64,000 nt of DNA from Aeromonas jandaei (GCF_037890695.1 NZ_CP149571.1:1952001-2016000); one strand, 5' to 3'; shown: positions 28,899 through 39,222, counted from the first letter of the stretch. Notes: generated from the letters alone by a model not told the origin. A program made the numbers and translations.

Positions 28899-30569
28899 AT
28901 GGAAAACAGACAGTGGAAGTGCGGCGCCGAGCTGGTGGTGCGCCATCTGGAGGCGCAGGGGGTCAAGCAGGTGTTCGGTATTCCCGGCGCCAAGATTGAC
29001 CGGGTGTTCGATGCGCTGGAGGACTCCCCCATCGAGACCATAGTGGTGCGCCACGAGGCCAACGCCGCCTTTATGGCTGCCGCGGTGGGGCGCCTGACCG
29101 GCAAGGCCGGGGTTGCGCTGGTCACCTCCGGCCCCGGTTGCTCCAACCTTATTACCGGGCTGGCGACCGCCACCTCGGAGGGGGACCCCATGGTGGCACT
29201 GGGCGGTGCGGTGCGCCGCGCCGACTGCCTCAAGCTCACCCACCAGAGCATGGATACGGTCAACCTCTGCCGTCCGGTGACCAAGTTCAGCGCTCAGGTC
29301 AACAGCGGGGCCGCTCTCTCCGAGGTGATGGCCAACGCCTTTCGTGCCGCCGAGTTTGGCCGCCCGGGTGCTGCCTTTGTCAGCCTGCCGATGGACATCA
29401 TCAACAAGCCGGTGCAGGGGGAGGTGCTGGTGCCGCGCGAGATGCCCGAACCCGGCGCCGCCGACGAGGCGAGCATGACCCAGGCGCTCGAGCTCATTCG
29501 CGAGGCGGACAATCCGGTGGTGCTGCTCGGCCTGATGGCGAGCCGGCCGGAGAACGCCGAGGCGGTGCGCGCTTTCCTCGACAAGGCGCGGCTGCCGGTG
29601 ACCGGTACCTATCAGGCGGCCGGGGTGGTCGACAGCTGCCACTTCGATGATTTCGCCGGGCGGGTGGGGCTGTTCAACAACCAGCCGGGGGATCAGCTGC
29701 TGGCAGGGGCCGATCTGGTGATCGCCATCGGTTACAGCCCCATCGAATACGACCCCGTGCTGTGGAATGGCGACCGGGTGCGCCGCATCCTCCATATCGA
29801 TGTGCTGCCCGCCGATATCGACAGTTGCTACTGCCCGGCAGCGGAGCTGCTGGGGTCGATCCGCGCCAACCTGCTGCAACTGACCCGCCGCATGGGTTCG
29901 CCCAAGTTGCGTATCCCCGAGGTAGATCGCCTGCTGCAAGGGGTGCGCCAGCAGCGGCTGCGGCTGGCGATGCGGGCCGACGATCTGCACGGCACGCCGG
30001 TGCACCCGCTGCGGATCGTGCGTGAGCTGCAGGATCTGGTGCGCGATGACATGACCCTCTGCGTCGATATGGGCAGCTTCCATATCTGGATCGCTCGCTA
30101 CCTCTACAGCTTCCGCGCCCGTCAGGTGCTGATCTCCAACGGTCAGCAGACCATGGGGGTCGCCCTGCCGTGGGCCATCGGCGCCGCGCTGGTGCGGCCG
30201 GGGGAGAAGGTGATCTCGGTATCGGGGGATGGCAGCTTTATGCAGTCGAGCATGGAGCTGGAGACGGCGGTACGGCTCAAGAGCAATATCGTCCACATCA
30301 TCTGGGTCGATAACGGCTACAACATGGTAGCGATCCAGGAGCAGCAGAAGTATTGCCGCACCTCCGGCGTGTCGTTCGGTGCCATCGACTTCAAGCGCTA
30401 CGCCGAGTCGTTCGGGGCGGCCGGTTTTGCGGTGCGCTCGGCCGACGAGCTGCGCGCCACCCTGCGTGCCGCGCTGGCGGTGGAGGGGCCGGCCGTGGTG
30501 GCCATTCCGGTGGATTACAGCGATAACCCCGGGTTGATGGCCCAGCTCAGGCCGGAAGTGATGGCTTGA
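28899..30569 (+). CDS. budB: Catabolic acetolactate synthase
   Basis: This 556-aa TPP enzyme condenses two pyruvates to acetolactate. The catalytic Glu lies in [13 protein letters not shown] (about residue 51), and the TPP/Mg motif runs from GDGSFMQSS (about 442) to [13 protein letters not shown]. It lacks a regulatory-subunit partner and groups with catabolic AlsS/BudB. It follows budA by 18 bases with an AGAAGGAG site, so the two are one operon. No budC (butanediol dehydrogenase) follows; a terminator and an opposite-strand transporter come next. Confidence 0.95.
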   Translation: MENRQWKCGAELVVRHLEAQGVKQVFGIPGAKIDRVFDALEDSPIETIVVRHEANAAFMAAAVGRLTGKAGVALVTSGPGCSNLITGLATATSEGDPMVALGGAVRRADCLKLTHQSMDTVNLCRPVTKFSAQVNSGAALSEVMANAFRAAEFGRPGAAFVSLPMDIINKPVQGEVLVPREMPEPGAADEASMTQALELIREADNPVVLLGLMASRPENAEAVRAFLDKARLPVTGTYQAAGVVDSCHFDDFAGRVGLFNNQPGDQLLAGADLVIAIGYSPIEYDPVLWNGDRVRRILHIDVLPADIDSCYCPAAELLGSIRANLLQLTRRMGSPKLRIPEVDRLLQGVRQQRLRLAMRADDLHGTPVHPLRIVRELQDLVRDDMTLCVDMGSFHIWIARYLYSFRARQVLISNGQQTMGVALPWAIGAALVRPGEKVISVSGDGSFMQSSMELETAVRLKSNIVHIIWVDNGYNMVAIQEQQKYCRTSGVSFGAIDFKRYAESFGAAGFAVRSADELRATLRAALAVEGPAVVAIPVDYSDNPGLMAQLRPEVMA

Positions 30570-30592
30570 GTGTGCTCGGGCGCTGAGAGATG

Positions 30593-30623
30593 AAAAAACC
30601 GGCATCAGGGATGCCGGTTTTTT
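30593..30623. terminator. Bidirectional terminator between budB and the MATE gene
   Basis: AAAAAACCGGCATC/GATGCCGGTTTTTT with an AGG loop, between converging genes. Confidence 0.95.
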
Positions 30624-30655
30624 TATGCCGATTGCAGGCAGGGTTCAGGCAGAGT

Positions 30656-32068
30656 TTAGCGAGCCAGCTGAATGGCCCCGTCGGCCCTGACCGGCTTGGC
30701 GCGGCGCTTGGTTGTGGGGGCGCAGGCGCGCTTGAGGCGCAGCCATTCCCGCCACAGCAGCCAGCAGAGCGGCAGGGTGAGCAGCAGCACGGTGGCCGGC
30801 TGGGCCATCAGCACCCCATCACGGCCCCACAGCAGCGGCAGCAGGAAGATGAGCGGCAGCAGCAGCAAGGTCTTGGCAATCGAGATGACCAGCGCCTGAC
30901 GGGTACGGGCCATGGATTGCAGCAGCACGATGCCGAACATGATGATCCCCTCCAGCGGAATGGCGCCCAGATTGAGCAGCAGACTGCTGACGGCGGCGGC
31001 CAGCAGCTCGGGGTCGTCATCGCCGGTATAGAGCATGGCCACCTGCTGGGGCAGCAGCTGGATGGTGATCCAGACCAGCATGCCGTAGATGAAGGTGAAC
31101 TTGAGCCCCATCTCCATCAGATACTTGAGGTCTCGATTGCGCTTGGCCCCGGCCGCCTTGCTGATGAGTGGCTGAATGCCGAAGGCCAGCCCCTGCAGGA
31201 TGACGATAAAGACCGCCTCGGTGTAACCGGCCACGGTAAAGCCGGCGAGATCCTTCACATTGCCATACACCATCAGCTGGCTGTTGTGCAGCATCAGCAG
31301 CAGGCCGAGGTTGAACTGGGCAATCAGGCTCGGCAGACCGGTAAAGAGCAGGTTCGGCACCGTAGGCAGGCTCGGCACCATGTCGCGCCAACCGAGGCGC
31401 AGTCGGGCCCAGGGGGTAAAGAAGTAGCCAAGGCCGATCAGGCTCACCGCCCCTTCCGCCATCAGGGTCGCCTGGGCGGTACCGATCAGTCCCAGCCCCA
31501 GTCTGGCCACCATCACGTAGTTGAGCAGGATGTTGAGCACGGCGCCGCTGCTCACCAGCACCATGGCAAGTTTCGGGCGACCGTCGTTGCGCAGCAGATA
31601 GGGCACTGCCAGGTTGCTCGCCAGCAGCAGGGTACCGCCGCCAATCCAGAGCAGATAGTCACTCGCCTGCTTCCAGGTCTCGGTGCCCTGCTCGATGCCG
31701 AGAGCCAGCAAGATATCGGTGTGGAGGTAATAGAGCAGGATGGGGGCGGTAATGCCGAGCACCAGCAGCAGCCAGAGGGCGTTGACCAGCGTCTTGCGCG
31801 CCAGCGCGAAGTTGCGGGCACCCTGCTGGTAGGAGATGCCGGTGGCGGCGCCCATGCTGATCATGGCGGCCAGACCGAGCAGCACCATGATGACCGGGTA
31901 GACCAGATTGATGCCGGCAAGACCGGCCGCCCCCACATAGTGGCCGACGAAGATGCCATCGACCAGGTAGTAGGCACCGGACACCAGCATGGCAAGGATC
32001 GAAGGGAGGGCATAGGCCCAGAAGCGACGGGTCATGGCCCGTTGCCGTAATGTGAAGTAGGCAGACAT
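30656..32068 (-). CDS. MATE family efflux transporter
   Basis: This 470-aa membrane protein has twelve predicted helices in two halves and belongs to the MATE superfamily, which exports organic cations using Na+ or H+. Typical segments are YYLVDGIFVGHYVGAAGLAG at the N-terminus and FGIQPLISKAAGAKRNRD at the start of the second half. The pattern is nearest to the MepA branch. The C-terminus is Lys/Arg-rich. It lies 73 bases after a LysR gene on the same strand, which may regulate it. Substrate is unknown. Confidence 0.88.
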   Translation of the reverse strand: MSAYFTLRQRAMTRRFWAYALPSILAMLVSGAYYLVDGIFVGHYVGAAGLAGINLVYPVIMVLLGLAAMISMGAATGISYQQGARNFALARKTLVNALWLLLVLGITAPILLYYLHTDILLALGIEQGTETWKQASDYLLWIGGGTLLLASNLAVPYLLRNDGRPKLAMVLVSSGAVLNILLNYVMVARLGLGLIGTAQATLMAEGAVSLIGLGYFFTPWARLRLGWRDMVPSLPTVPNLLFTGLPSLIAQFNLGLLLMLHNSQLMVYGNVKDLAGFTVAGYTEAVFIVILQGLAFGIQPLISKAAGAKRNRDLKYLMEMGLKFTFIYGMLVWITIQLLPQQVAMLYTGDDDPELLAAAVSSLLLNLGAIPLEGIIMFGIVLLQSMARTRQALVISIAKTLLLLPLIFLLPLLWGRDGVLMAQPATVLLLTLPLCWLLWREWLRLKRACAPTTKRRAKPVRADGAIQLAR

Positions 32069-32141
32069 ATCTGTTCTCTCGATGTGCTCGGTTATCGAAC
32101 AGTTAGTCTAGATTAATACTTTTTTGGTGATAATCCGGTTT

Positions 32142-33080
32142 CTACTTGATGAATTGCTGAGTGTTACTCAGCAATCCGCTGTTTTGATAGTGCGCCTTGA
32201 GCATGTCGATCAGGATGCGTAGTCCGCTGCCAAGCTGATGGCGGCTCGGATAGAAGAGATAGAAGCCGGCAAAGGTGGGGCTCCAGGGCTCCAGTACCGT
32301 GATGAGTTTCCCCTCTGCAACCTTCTGGCTCACCTCCTCCTCAAGGCAGTAGGCCAGTCCCAACCCCGCTTCGGCAGCGCCCAGATAGAGGGCCGGCGTG
32401 CTGGTGGTGAGCGGCCCGGTTACCTCGATCTCCAGCAGGTTGCCATCGGCAGCAAAGGCCCAGCGGTAGTGGTGGTGTGGGGTGAGGCGATAGCCGATGC
32501 AGGCGTGGCGGCTCAGCTCGCTCGGGTGCTCCGGCGTGCCGTTTTGCGCCAGATAGGCGGGAGAGCCCACCACCAGATAGCGCTGGGGCGGCCCGAGCGG
32601 AATGGCGATCATCTCCTTGGGCAGCAGATCCCCGTAAAAGAGGGCGGCATCGAAGCCATCCTCGATCATGCGCGGCATCAGCTCCTGCTCCACCACCTCT
32701 ACCTGCATCCGCGGATAACGGGCCAGATAGTCGATGAGCACCGGTGCCAGCAGGCTGTCGATGGCGTTGCGCGGGGCGCAGAGCTTGAGCCTGCCCACCG
32801 GTTCATCGCTGTTGCGGGCCAGCTCGGCGAGCGCCTCTTCCAGGGTATTGAGGGTGGGGAGCAGCTGCTTTAGCAGCCGTTGGCCCGCTTCGGTCGGCAC
32901 CACGGCCCGGGTACTGCGGTTGAGCAGCCGCACCCCCAGTCGCTCCTCCATCCCCTTCAGACTGTGGCTGATGGCGGAGGCGGAGACGCCGAGTTCGAGG
33001 GCGGCCTTGCTGAAACTGCGGTGGCGGGCGACGGCGGCAAACACCGCCAGTTCGGCGAGATCGGTACGGGTTATGGTCAT
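32142..33080 (-). CDS. LysR-family transcriptional regulator
   Basis: This 312-aa LysR-type regulator has its helix-turn-helix at about residues 20-40 (RSFSKAALELGVSASAISHS) and an effector domain of the group that includes PgrR/YafC-like regulators (GFDAALFYGD, RYLVVGSPAYLAQNGTPEHP). The MATE transporter gene follows in the same direction after 73 bases with no clear terminator. The two may be co-transcribed, unlike the usual divergent LysR arrangement. The ligand and targets are not known. Confidence 0.85.
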   Translation of the reverse strand: MTITRTDLAELAVFAAVARHRSFSKAALELGVSASAISHSLKGMEERLGVRLLNRSTRAVVPTEAGQRLLKQLLPTLNTLEEALAELARNSDEPVGRLKLCAPRNAIDSLLAPVLIDYLARYPRMQVEVVEQELMPRMIEDGFDAALFYGDLLPKEMIAIPLGPPQRYLVVGSPAYLAQNGTPEHPSELSRHACIGYRLTPHHHYRWAFAADGNLLEIEVTGPLTTSTPALYLGAAEAGLGLAYCLEEEVSQKVAEGKLITVLEPWSPTFAGFYLFYPSRHQLGSGLRILIDMLKAHYQNSGLLSNTQQFIK

Positions 33081-33574
33081 CTTGAGTCAACAAAAAGGCG
33101 TGAATCACAAGGGTACGCCAAGGGGATGCTGCATACAATCCACCCGAAAATGGCTGTTTGTTTTAAAAGTGTAAATTATCAAAATTCATTGAATCCAGTG
33201 AAACTAATTTTAAATGTTAAAAAAAACTCACAACAAGGCGCCTTGAGTGTGATCTTAGTCGTCCGAAAGGCGACTCGAATCAAACTTTGGTTGATTAATT
33301 CAAAAAAACGCTGTGATTAATAAGGTCATTTAATTAAAGTCACCCCATCGAGAGAGACGCATGTTGTCGAGTTGTTAAGGCGAGCAGGTGTCCCCCCTCA
33401 GAGTCAAAAACTCATGCCGTTGTTTGTTGCATTCTTGTTGTTACATGGAGTGATGACCAGATTGCCGGGGCGTGAGAGCTACAAGGAAGAAGAGCAGGCG
33501 TTCCAGGGAGATGGAACCGGGCCAAGGCCCGAATGAACAAGAAACCCATTTTTCCTAGATGACAGGAACAACTT
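33081..33574. other. Regulatory region between a LysR gene and sdaC
   Basis: About 490 bases, AT-rich from 33165 to 33345, with no supported gene. A perfect 12-bp palindrome CAAGGCGCCTTG lies at 33234-33245, followed by a hairpin GTCG...CGAC and several TGTGAT half-sites resembling CRP half-sites without convincing partners. It probably holds the sdaC promoter and a long leader. Confidence 0.45.
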
Positions 33575-34867
33575 ATGTCTGACATGAATATTGCAGCTGA
33601 TGGTCGTGTAGCCAGCAACGCCGCTCGTGGCATCAACAAGGCCGATGTGGTCTGGATGCTGGGCCTGTACGGTACCGCAATCGGTGCCGGTGTGCTCTTC
33701 CTGCCGATCAACGCCGGTGTAGGTGGCCTGTGGCCGCTGGTTGCCATGCTGATCCTGGCCCTGCCGCTGACCTTCTTCGCCCACCGTGGCCTGACCCGCT
33801 TCGTGCTGTCCGGTTCTACCCGTGATGGCGACATCACCGAAGTAGTAGAAGAGCACTTCGGCAAGACCGCAGGCAAGTTCATCACCCTGCTCTACTTCTT
33901 TGCCATCTACCCGATCCTGCTGATGTATTCAGTAGCCATCACCAACACCGTCGAGAGCCTGATGGTTCACCAGCTGGGCATGACTGCACCTCCCCGTGCC
34001 ATCCTGTCTCTGGCGCTGATCCTCGGTCTGATGGCGATCGTTCGCCTCGGCGGCCAGGTTATCGTCAAAGCGATGAGCGTGCTGGTATTCCCGTTCGTAC
34101 TCACCCTGATGGGCCTGGCGCTCTACCTGATCCCGCACTGGAACGGTGCCATCATCACTGAAGCTCCGGCGCTGGGTGATGCCTTCAACGGCGACTTCAT
34201 CAAGACCCTGTGGCTGGCTATCCCGGTAATGGTGTTCTCCTTCAACCACTCCCCGATCATCTCCTCCTTCGCGGTGGACAACAAAGGTCGTTACGGTGAG
34301 AACGCCGAGAAGAAGTGCAGCAACATCCTGCTGGGCGCCCACGTCATGATGGTGATGACCGTTATGTTCTTCGTATTCAGCTGCGTACTGAGCCTCTCCC
34401 CGGCTGACCTGGCTGCTGCCAAAGAACAGAACATCTCCATCCTGTCCTATCTGGCCAACCACTTCGACAACCCGGTTATCGCCACTGTGGCTCCGCTGAT
34501 CGCCATGGTTGCCATCAGCAAATCCTTCCTGGGTCACTACCTGGGTGCGCAAGAGGGCATGAACGGCCTGATGGCCAAGTCCCTGCGTGAGAAGGGCAAG
34601 AACGTTGACGTCAAGCAGCTGAACAAAGTGACCGCAGTGTTCATGATCCTGACCACCTGGGCCATCGCTACCATCAACCCGAGCATCCTCGGCATGATCG
34701 AAGATCTGGGCGGCCCCATCATCGCGATGCTGCTGTTCCTGATGCCGATGTACGCAATCGCCAAGGTTCCTGCCATGCGCAAATACGCTGGCAACATCAG
34801 CAACGGCTTCGTGACCATCATCGGCCTGATCGCCATGTCCGGTATCATCTACAAGCTGATTGCCTGA
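33575..34867 (+). CDS. sdaC: Serine transporter SdaC (HAAAP family)
   Basis: This 430-aa inner-membrane symporter takes up serine with protons. It is highly similar to E. coli SdaC (429 aa): [20 protein letters not shown] near residue 28, [41 protein letters not shown] and the last segment [16 protein letters not shown]. Eleven helices are expected. An AGGAAC site precedes the ATG. No serine deaminase gene (sdaA/sdaB) is adjacent, unlike E. coli sdaCB. TdcC (threonine) is the main alternative but matches less well. Codon use is strongly optimised, suggesting high expression. Confidence 0.92.
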   Translation: MSDMNIAADGRVASNAARGINKADVVWMLGLYGTAIGAGVLFLPINAGVGGLWPLVAMLILALPLTFFAHRGLTRFVLSGSTRDGDITEVVEEHFGKTAGKFITLLYFFAIYPILLMYSVAITNTVESLMVHQLGMTAPPRAILSLALILGLMAIVRLGGQVIVKAMSVLVFPFVLTLMGLALYLIPHWNGAIITEAPALGDAFNGDFIKTLWLAIPVMVFSFNHSPIISSFAVDNKGRYGENAEKKCSNILLGAHVMMVMTVMFFVFSCVLSLSPADLAAAKEQNISILSYLANHFDNPVIATVAPLIAMVAISKSFLGHYLGAQEGMNGLMAKSLREKGKNVDVKQLNKVTAVFMILTTWAIATINPSILGMIEDLGGPIIAMLLFLMPMYAIAKVPAMRKYAGNISNGFVTIIGLIAMSGIIYKLIA

Positions 34868-34891
34868 TAACTCCGGTCAATCTGTTGAATG

Positions 34892-34924
34892 AAAAAGCCG
34901 CCTCGCAAGAGGCGGCTTTTTTTA
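34892..34924. terminator. Bidirectional terminator between sdaC and the binding-protein gene
   Basis: AAAAAGCCGCCTC-GCAA-GAGGCGGCTTTTT with extended T-run, between converging genes. Confidence 0.95.
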
Positions 34925-34946
34925 TGGCTGTTTGCGGCGAAGAGCG

Positions 34947-35666
34947 TTACTTCATCAGCTTCTTCACCTCGTCGCTGGCCAGCGCCTTGTTGAATTTGTC
35001 CCGCGCCTCCTTGCCCTTGGCGGAGTTGGTAAAGCAGACGTGGAGCGACTTGTCCTCGAGGATCTTGCTGTTGAAAGCGAGGTTGGCGGCGACCCCCTTG
35101 AGGTGGGGATCGCTCTCCAGCAGATAGGTCATCACGTTCTGGTCGATGACCGCCAGATCGAGCCGGCCGTTGCCGAGCTTGAGCAGGTTCTGGCTATCCG
35201 AGGTGGTGGCATCGGCCGAGAGCGCCTTGCTGGCCACCTTCTGGTCAAACTCGGTGGTGTTGACGTAACCGGTGACGACCCCGATCTTCTTGCCCTTCAG
35301 GTCGTCCAGACTCTGCCAGCTCACCGGCTGATCGGCCCGCTGGGCAAAGCCGAGAGGGCCGTGGCCGATGGGATCGGAGAAGAGGCAGCTGCTCTTGGGA
35401 TCGAGATACTCGGGGAAGTAGCCGAGCACCTCGGGGTTGTTGGTCGCCTCGTCCACCGCCCGCTGCCAGGGGTAGAACTTGATGGTCAGCGGATCGCCTG
35501 CCAGGGCAAAGGCCGCAGTCACCACCTGACTGGTCTTGCCCTGTTCAGGCAGGCTGGCACTGGTGTAGGGGGGCCATTCAAGGCTGGTCAACTGCGCCGC
35601 CTGAGCGGCCGACATGCCGAGCAGGGGGAGGGTGGCCAGGGCGAGGTGCTTCCATTTCAGACTCAT
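34947..35666 (-). CDS. Periplasmic amino-acid-binding-like protein (SBP_bac_3)
   Basis: This 239-aa protein has a signal peptide (about residues 1-24, LALATLPLLGMSAAQAAQ) and a family 3 solute-binding fold. It reads EWPPYTSASLPEQGKTSQVV early, then DLKGKKIGVVTGYV in the hinge region. The ATG at 35666 has AAGGAG seven bases before it. There is no ABC permease or ATPase beside it, so it may be an orphan binding protein, as is common in Vibrio and Aeromonas, where such proteins may serve other receptors. Ligand unknown. Confidence 0.82.
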   Translation of the reverse strand: MSLKWKHLALATLPLLGMSAAQAAQLTSLEWPPYTSASLPEQGKTSQVVTAAFALAGDPLTIKFYPWQRAVDEATNNPEVLGYFPEYLDPKSSCLFSDPIGHGPLGFAQRADQPVSWQSLDDLKGKKIGVVTGYVNTTEFDQKVASKALSADATTSDSQNLLKLGNGRLDLAVIDQNVMTYLLESDPHLKGVAANLAFNSKILEDKSLHVCFTNSAKGKEARDKFNKALASDEVKKLMK

Positions 35667-35757
35667 GAGATAACTCCTTGTGGTCAAACACCTCTTAAAG
35701 ATAGCCCTGTGGTGCCGATTGCGGATGCCGACCATGACTGACCGCCATCCATGTCAC

Positions 35758-36780
35758 CTATTTGTTGTCGATGTTCTCCGCCTGCCAGAGGGCGTAGCCC
35801 TTGCCGGACGGCGTAGTGGGCAGGTCAATCTGCATCAGGTCATTGCCGATGACGAAGGGGCCCGTGTAGCGGGCACGCAGATCCTGCGCCAGATCTTTGA
35901 CCGTGATCTTGCCGTTGAGCCCGATGTGGCTGAACACGGTCAGGGCCGGTCTGGCTTCGTTGAGAACGCGGGCGGCCTGCTCGGGGGAGGCGAGGTGCCC
36001 GGCGATCGCCTTGTAGCCCGGGTTGGCCTTCATCTGCTCGGCAGAGGTCATGGAGACGCAGTGCACCAGCAGATCCGCCCCCTTGGCCTCTTTCACAACC
36101 TGCGGGCTGTAGCGGGTATCGCCGGAGAGCACCACGCTGTGGCCGTGGTAGTCGATGCGATAGCCAAACGACGGCTTGATGTTGACCCCGTGGTCGTTGT
36201 CAAAGGCGGTCACCTTGACCCCATCCCGGTCGTAGACCACCCCGGCAGTCACCTCGTGGCTGTTGATCTTTACCCCGTCCAGCGGCGTCCCCTCATCCTT
36301 GACCCGGGTAGCGATATCGGTGGCGTAGGCCTGCTGCAGGCCGTGAGCCAGGGCATCGGTGCCCTTGGGCCCGTAAAGCTCCATCGGCGCGTGGCGCTGG
36401 CCATAGGCCGGTTGCAGCCAGCCAGTCAGCCAGAGATCCGCCAGCCCGTTGGTGTGGTCCGAGTGGAAGTGGGTGAGGAAGAAGGCGTTGACCCGGCCGA
36501 TGGGGATATGCAGTTGCCACAACCGGGTGGCGGAGTTGCGGCCAAAGTCGAACACCAGCTTCTGGTTGCCCGCCTCGACCAGGGTGCTGTAGCCGCCGCG
36601 ACTGATCTGGGGCACCGGGGTGCCGGTGCCGAGCAGGCTGACCCGAAAGATATCGGGCCGGACTTGAGTTGCCGTGGCCGGGGCGTGATCGTGGTTGCTG
36701 ATAAAGCTGCTCTCGGCCGCGTGGCTGACACCGGTGGCCAGCAGACCGACCAGCAGGGCGGCCAGATAGGTGCTTTTCAT
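35758..36780 (-). CDS. Secreted metallo-beta-lactamase-fold hydrolase
   Basis: This 340-aa protein has a signal peptide (about residues 1-21) and a metallo-beta-lactamase fold. The zinc motif HFHSDH is near residue 103 (FFLTHFHSDHTNGLADL), and later ligands are in VVLSGDTRYS and VFSHIGL. The arrangement resembles RNase Z-like periplasmic hydrolases, including AtsA-type alkylsulfatase/arylsulfatase-like enzymes. It is not a beta-lactam resistance enzyme by any visible feature. A LysR gene is divergent, 156 bases away, and is its likely regulator. Substrate unknown. Confidence 0.85.
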   Translation of the reverse strand: MKSTYLAALLVGLLATGVSHAAESSFISNHDHAPATATQVRPDIFRVSLLGTGTPVPQISRGGYSTLVEAGNQKLVFDFGRNSATRLWQLHIPIGRVNAFFLTHFHSDHTNGLADLWLTGWLQPAYGQRHAPMELYGPKGTDALAHGLQQAYATDIATRVKDEGTPLDGVKINSHEVTAGVVYDRDGVKVTAFDNDHGVNIKPSFGYRIDYHGHSVVLSGDTRYSPQVVKEAKGADLLVHCVSMTSAEQMKANPGYKAIAGHLASPEQAARVLNEARPALTVFSHIGLNGKITVKDLAQDLRARYTGPFVIGNDLMQIDLPTTPSGKGYALWQAENIDNK

Positions 36781-36936
36781 GGGGATATGTCCTGTTTGGT
36801 GGCGTTGCTGGCCACTATATTGGTAACCAAAAGTGCGATAAATTGGCTAAAAATCATTTCTTACTAAACTTTTGGTTGTGAATATGAGCCCTTCTCGTGG
36901 GCCAAATGGCCTCGAAACGGGCAAAAAGGAGGGGTT

Positions 36937-37836
36937 GTGGACCGACTGACCAGCATGCGTATCTTCACCCGGGTAGTGGATCTCGGCTCCTACAGCGCGG
37001 TGGCGAGCGAAGAGGGGATCAGCGCCCAGATGGTGGGCAAGCATGTGCTGGGGCTGGAGCAGTGGCTGGGGGGCAAGCTGTTTCACAAAACCACCCGCCA
37101 GCAGACCCTGACCGAACTGGGCCAGCTCTTTCTCGCTCGCTGCCAGCGGGTGCTGGAGGAGCTGGCACTGACCGAGTCGCTCACCCAGAATCTGCTGGCC
37201 GAGCCGGCCGGACGGTTGCGTATCGCCGCCCCCCTCAGTTTTGGCCACCACCGGCTGGTGCCGCTGTTGCCCGCTTTTCTCGACCGTTATCCCAAGCTGG
37301 AGGTGGATCTGCAGCTTACCCCGCGCTGGGTCGATCTGGTGGAGGAGGGGTTTGACGCCGCCATCCGTACCCTGCGCCCGCAGGATGAGGCGCTGATTGC
37401 CCGCCCATTGCTGACCCAGCACTACCGGCTCTGCGCGGCGCCCGACTACCTCAATCGTCACGGCGTGCCCCGTCATCCGGCCGATCTCGCCCGCCACCAG
37501 TGTCTGCATGGCAACTGGGGCGAGCACGAGCGCTGGCAATTTGTCGGGGGCGATGGCCAGAGCGAGGAGGTGCGGGTCGCCTCGCGCCTGCGCATCAACC
37601 ACTGGCCGGCGCTGCTGACGGCGGCGCTGTCGGGGGCCGGCATCACCTTGCAGCCCGCCGAACAGGTGCGTGACCATATCGCTGCAGGACGTCTGCTGCC
37701 GCTGCTTGGCAACTATCAGAGCCCGGCCAAGACCCTCTACTTCATCTATCCGGCGGCGCGGCGGCAGGTGCTCAAGATCACCCTGCTGGGGGATTTTCTG
37801 GCCGAATCCCTGCAAGCTGAGCCCGAGCCTGAATAA
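36937..37836 (+). CDS. LysR-family transcriptional regulator
   Basis: This 299-aa regulator has a helix-turn-helix at about residues 16-36 (GSYSAVASEEGISAQMVGKH) and an effector domain like the group of short LysR proteins whose targets are divergent (GFDAAIRT, RLCAAPDYLNRHGVP). The start is GTG at 36937 with AGGAGG five to ten bases before it. It is divergent from the secreted metallo-hydrolase gene, the likely target. The downstream yjeH has its own ribosome binding site 100 bases later. Confidence 0.87.
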   Translation: MDRLTSMRIFTRVVDLGSYSAVASEEGISAQMVGKHVLGLEQWLGGKLFHKTTRQQTLTELGQLFLARCQRVLEELALTESLTQNLLAEPAGRLRIAAPLSFGHHRLVPLLPAFLDRYPKLEVDLQLTPRWVDLVEEGFDAAIRTLRPQDEALIARPLLTQHYRLCAAPDYLNRHGVPRHPADLARHQCLHGNWGEHERWQFVGGDGQSEEVRVASRLRINHWPALLTAALSGAGITLQPAEQVRDHIAAGRLLPLLGNYQSPAKTLYFIYPAARRQVLKITLLGDFLAESLQAEPEPE

Positions 37837-37936
37837 AAGGCTGCATATTTTCGCCACCGCGCTTAACCATCGTACTTAACAAAGGGGCGGGGCAGGCCTA
37901 ACATGGCGGGATGTTTTTTAGTCAGGACAAAAGGAT

Positions 37937-39215
37937 ATGTCTGGGTTGAAAAAGGATCTCGGGCTCTGGCAGGGGATGGGGCTGCTCGCCACCTCGCTGC
38001 TCGGCACCGGGATCTTCGTGGTACCGGCGACCGCCGCCTCGCTGGCGGGCGGGGCCTCGCTCTGGGCCTGGTTGCTGCTGATTGCGCTGGTGCTGCCCAT
38101 CGCCTTTACCTTCGCCCGCCTCGGCCGCCGCTATCCCCATGCGGGCGGTGCGCCGCACCTGATTGGCCTCGCCTTTGGCAACGGCGCCGAGCGCTTCTCC
38201 GCCTTCCTGTTTCTGGCGGTGCTGCCAGTGGGGCTGCCCGCCGCCCTGATGATTGCCGCCGGTTTCTGGCACGCCCTGTTCGAGATGGGGGAGTGGGCAC
38301 CTCTGGGCCATCCAGCTGCTGACCCTGCTCGGGGTCTTTCTGCTGGGGCTGCGCGGGGCACGTTCCTCCGGCAATCTGCAACTGCTGATCGCGCTGGCCA
38401 TTCTGGGGCTCACCCTGCTTATCTGGTTCAAGGGGGAGGTGAGCTGGCGCGATGCAGCGCGACCGCTGCCGACGACGGACGAGTGGCCCGCCATGGCCAC
38501 CGCGCTGGCGGTGATGTTCTGGTGTTTCGTCGGGCTGGAAGCTTTCGCCCATATGGGGGAGGAGTTCAAGCGGCCGGAGCGGGACTACCCCATCGCCCTG
38601 CTCGGCGGTGTGCTGCTGGCGGGGCTTATCTACTGGGTACACTCGCTGGTGGTGCTCAAGTACGGCCTCTACGGCGATGAGGCGAAAAACGCCACCGCCA
38701 TTCCCTCCCTGCTGGCGCTGCTGTTTGGCCCCACCGCCAAGTGGCTGGTGGCGGTGCTCGGCTACCTCTCCTGTTTTGCCAGCATCAACATCTACATTCA
38801 GGGCTTTGCCCGGCTGATCTGGAGTATGGCGCGCGAAGGCAAGCTGCCTACCTCGCTGGCCGTGCTCACCGCCCGCGGCGCACCGCTGCGGGCGCTCGGT
38901 CTGGTGCTCGCCATCTGCCTGCTCTGCATCACCCTCATCATCTGGCTGCGACTGCCGCTCGATGAGCTGATCCGCTACGCCAACGGCAACTTCGTGCTGG
39001 TCTATCTGCTCTGCATGGCGGCGGGTTGGCGCCTGCTTGGCGGGGTGGGCAAGGGGCTGGCGGGGGTGAGCGTGCTGCTCTGCGCTCTGGTGCTGGTGGC
39101 GCTCGCCACTCAGGTGCTCTATGCGGTGGTGCTGAGTCTTGGCTACGGCGGCTTCTCGTTGTGGCGGCGCAGACGCCGGCTGCTGACCTCTGACGATATT
39201 TGCGCCATCAAGTAA
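37937..39215 (+). pseudogene. yjeH: YjeH-like amino acid exporter, one frameshift (possible sequence error)
   Basis: This APC-family transporter resembles E. coli YjeH, an exporter of methionine and branched-chain amino acids. It begins MSGLKKDLGLWQGMGLLATS at 37937 (AAAGGATATG start). Frame two codes correctly to GEWAP near 38305, and frame three continues WAIQLLTLLGVF to the stop at 39215. Deleting one base in the CCTCTGGGCC stretch (about 38302-38310) gives 425 aa against 418 in E. coli. Both halves align over their whole length (VMFWCFVGLEAFAHM, CFASINIYIQGFARL). As with transketolase, the break is next to a Trp codon, so a consensus error is likely. Confidence 0.87.
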
Positions 39216-39222
39216 TCCCCGA

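Noticed and set aside
28035..30605. An 856-codon open frame on the minus strand opposite budAB
   Set aside because: It is antisense to two clear enzymes and its His/Gln/Arg-rich product has no family pattern; it is a by-product of high-GC codon use.
33240..33330. CRP or FNR sites upstream of sdaC
   Set aside because: TGTGAT and TTGAT half-sites occur, but partner halves are poor or wrongly spaced.
35758..36780. Metallo-beta-lactamase resistance gene
   Set aside because: The fold is shared, but the order and spacing of motifs resemble RNase Z/sulfatase-like hydrolases, not class B beta-lactamases.
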